NCBI GenBank assembly: GCA_030040815.1 | Contig: JASHSZ010000296.1 | Span: 1 to 6,905, forward strand | Reading direction: 5' to 3' | Length of the DNA stretch: 6,905 nt | From: Streptosporangiaceae bacterium | Lineage (GTDB): Bacteria > Actinomycetota > Actinomycetes > Streptosporangiales > Streptosporangiaceae | Shown: positions 6,085 through 6,905 of the stretch, one piece after another | How positions within the stretch are numbered: position 1 is the first letter of the stretch | Layout: every line of letters starts with the position of its first letter | Position numbers and translations under genes: made by a program | Notes under the pieces: generated by a model | Database searches by the model: none | The model's input: only the letters and a program-made list of their open reading frames with translations | What the model was told of the DNA's origin: nothing

Positions 6085-6905
6085 GTGTTCGAAGCTTCCA
6101 GCCCGTTCGCCCTGTTCGATTACTTCCGCGTCCCTTACACGGTCCTGTCGGCGGAAGACGCTGCGCACCCTCCCGGCTCCGCTGCGGTGCACTGGCTGCG
6201 GCCGGAGCAACAGCCCGGCTGCGCTCGTCGCTCCCTGCTCTGGCTAAGCCCAGGCGGGCATCCGCCCGTTGGGACGGCGGCCCCGCGATTGGGCCGTTAC
6301 CAGCTGGCGGGTTGCACCTTCTTCGGCCACGTCGTGGCGGAAATCCCGCAGCAGGCGCGGGACCTCGGCTCTGGCTGGCGGCCTGCGGAACCCATCTGCG
6401 ACGCCGGCGGCAATTGCGTCGCCGCCATCTGGCGGGATTGCGACGGCAGCGTCTTCCTGCCATTTGACCCTGGTGAGGTGATGCTGCAGTTCTGGTCGGA
6501 GGGTTACCGGACCGTCGGCCGGTCGTCCCTGGCCGCGGCCGGACCCGCAGCGCTGCGGCGCTGCTATTACCTTGCGAGGCCCGCGCTGCCCCGCGCGGTG
6601 CAAGTCAGGCTCCGCCAGGCCTTTACCCGCGTGCAGGAGCGCGGGTCCTTCCCGGCGTGGCCAGTCGAAGACAGCCTGCACGGCCTCTACCGGTGGCTGT
6701 TCGCGACCGTCACTGAGATCGCCGACGGCCCGGTCCCGTTCCTCGAGTTGTGGCCGGCCGGCCGGTCGTGGGCCCTGGTCCTCACCCACGATGTGGAGAC
6801 CGAGGTCGGCTACCGGACGATGGGGCTGCTGCGCGACACGGAGCGCGAGCTCGGCTACCGGTCGTCGTGGAATTTCGTCGCGCAGCGCTACCAGGTGCAC
6901 GACGC
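6085..6905 (+). CDS. Two-part protein: uncharacterised N-terminal domain plus NodB-like deacetylase domain, 3' end missing
   Basis: The frame is open from the ATP-grasp stop to the window edge; 273 residues are visible from the GTG at 6085. Residues 1-220 form a domain I do not recognise with certainty, including FALFDYFRVPYTV (8-20), LGRYQLAGCTFFGHV (69-83), VAAIWRDCDGSVFLPFDPGE (112-131) and VMLQFWSEGYRT (132-143). The layout of 'SVFLPFDPGEVMLQFWSE' resembles the N-terminal domains that precede some deacetylases in surface-glycan loci, but this is a guess. At 221-238, ELWPAGRSWALVLTHDVE matches the start of a NodB-like deacetylase domain of the 'THDVD/E' type, where the second acidic residue is expected to help bind metal; SSWNFVAQRY (260-269) fits the following strand and helix. 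The rest of the catalytic domain is beyond the edge. No signal peptide is seen, so it may act in the cytoplasm. Being in operon with the ATP-grasp gene suggests that the two act on one glycan. Confidence 0.8.
   Translation, partial: MFEASSPFALFDYFRVPYTVLSAEDAAHPPGSAAVHWLRPEQQPGCARRSLLWLSPGGHPPVGTAAPRLGRYQLAGCTFFGHVVAEIPQQARDLGSGWRPAEPICDAGGNCVAAIWRDCDGSVFLPFDPGEVMLQFWSEGYRTVGRSSLAAAGPAALRRCYYLARPALPRAVQVRLRQAFTRVQERGSFPAWPVEDSLHGLYRWLFATVTEIADGPVPFLELWPAGRSWALVLTHDVETEVGYRTMGLLRDTERELGYRSSWNFVAQRYQVHD

Overview
The window looks like part of a surface- or exopolysaccharide locus from a high-GC Gram-positive bacterium, probably an actinomycete. The evidence is the strong GC bias at third codon positions, GTG starts with purine-rich ribosome binding sites, and Ala/Arg/Val-rich proteins. 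No rRNA, tRNA, insertion sequence, CRISPR array or phage gene is visible, and the genus cannot be told from this sequence.

The layout is two plus-strand blocks flanking one minus-strand operon. At the left edge is the 3' part of a secreted-type NodB-family polysaccharide deacetylase (plus, 3-740). Its stop lies 8 bp from the stop of a convergent four-gene minus-strand operon. Read 5' to 3', that operon is a family 4 (GT-B) glycosyltransferase (4588-3389), a short UDP-glucose/GDP-mannose dehydrogenase-like protein (3336-2491), a membrane-anchored YdcF/SanA (DUF218) protein (2475-1849), and a GH5 'cellulase-fold' glycosidase with a predicted signal peptide (1894-749). A divergent intergenic region of about 250 bp (4589-4839) separates it from a plus-strand pair: an ATP-grasp carboxylate ligase-like protein (4840-6060), then a two-part protein (6085 to beyond the edge) whose C-terminal part begins a NodB-like deacetylase domain with a THDVE motif.

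Together the genes suggest building and tailoring of a polysaccharide. The glycosyltransferase adds a sugar and the dehydrogenase-like protein may oxidise a nucleotide sugar. The deacetylases may remove N- or O-acyl groups, the ATP-grasp enzyme may join a carboxylate to an amine (for example an amide on a uronic acid or amino sugar), and the GH5 enzyme may trim the product outside the cell. No polymerase, flippase or ABC exporter is present, so the window is only part of the locus and the polymer is unknown.

The points most worth checking are: the compact dehydrogenase, which lacks the C-terminal nucleotide-sugar domain and has changes at two usual catalytic positions; a His-to-Gln change at a usual metal ligand in the first deacetylase; the uncharacterised N-terminal domain of the last gene; and a six-codon leader ORF that overlaps the ATP-grasp start as TAATG.
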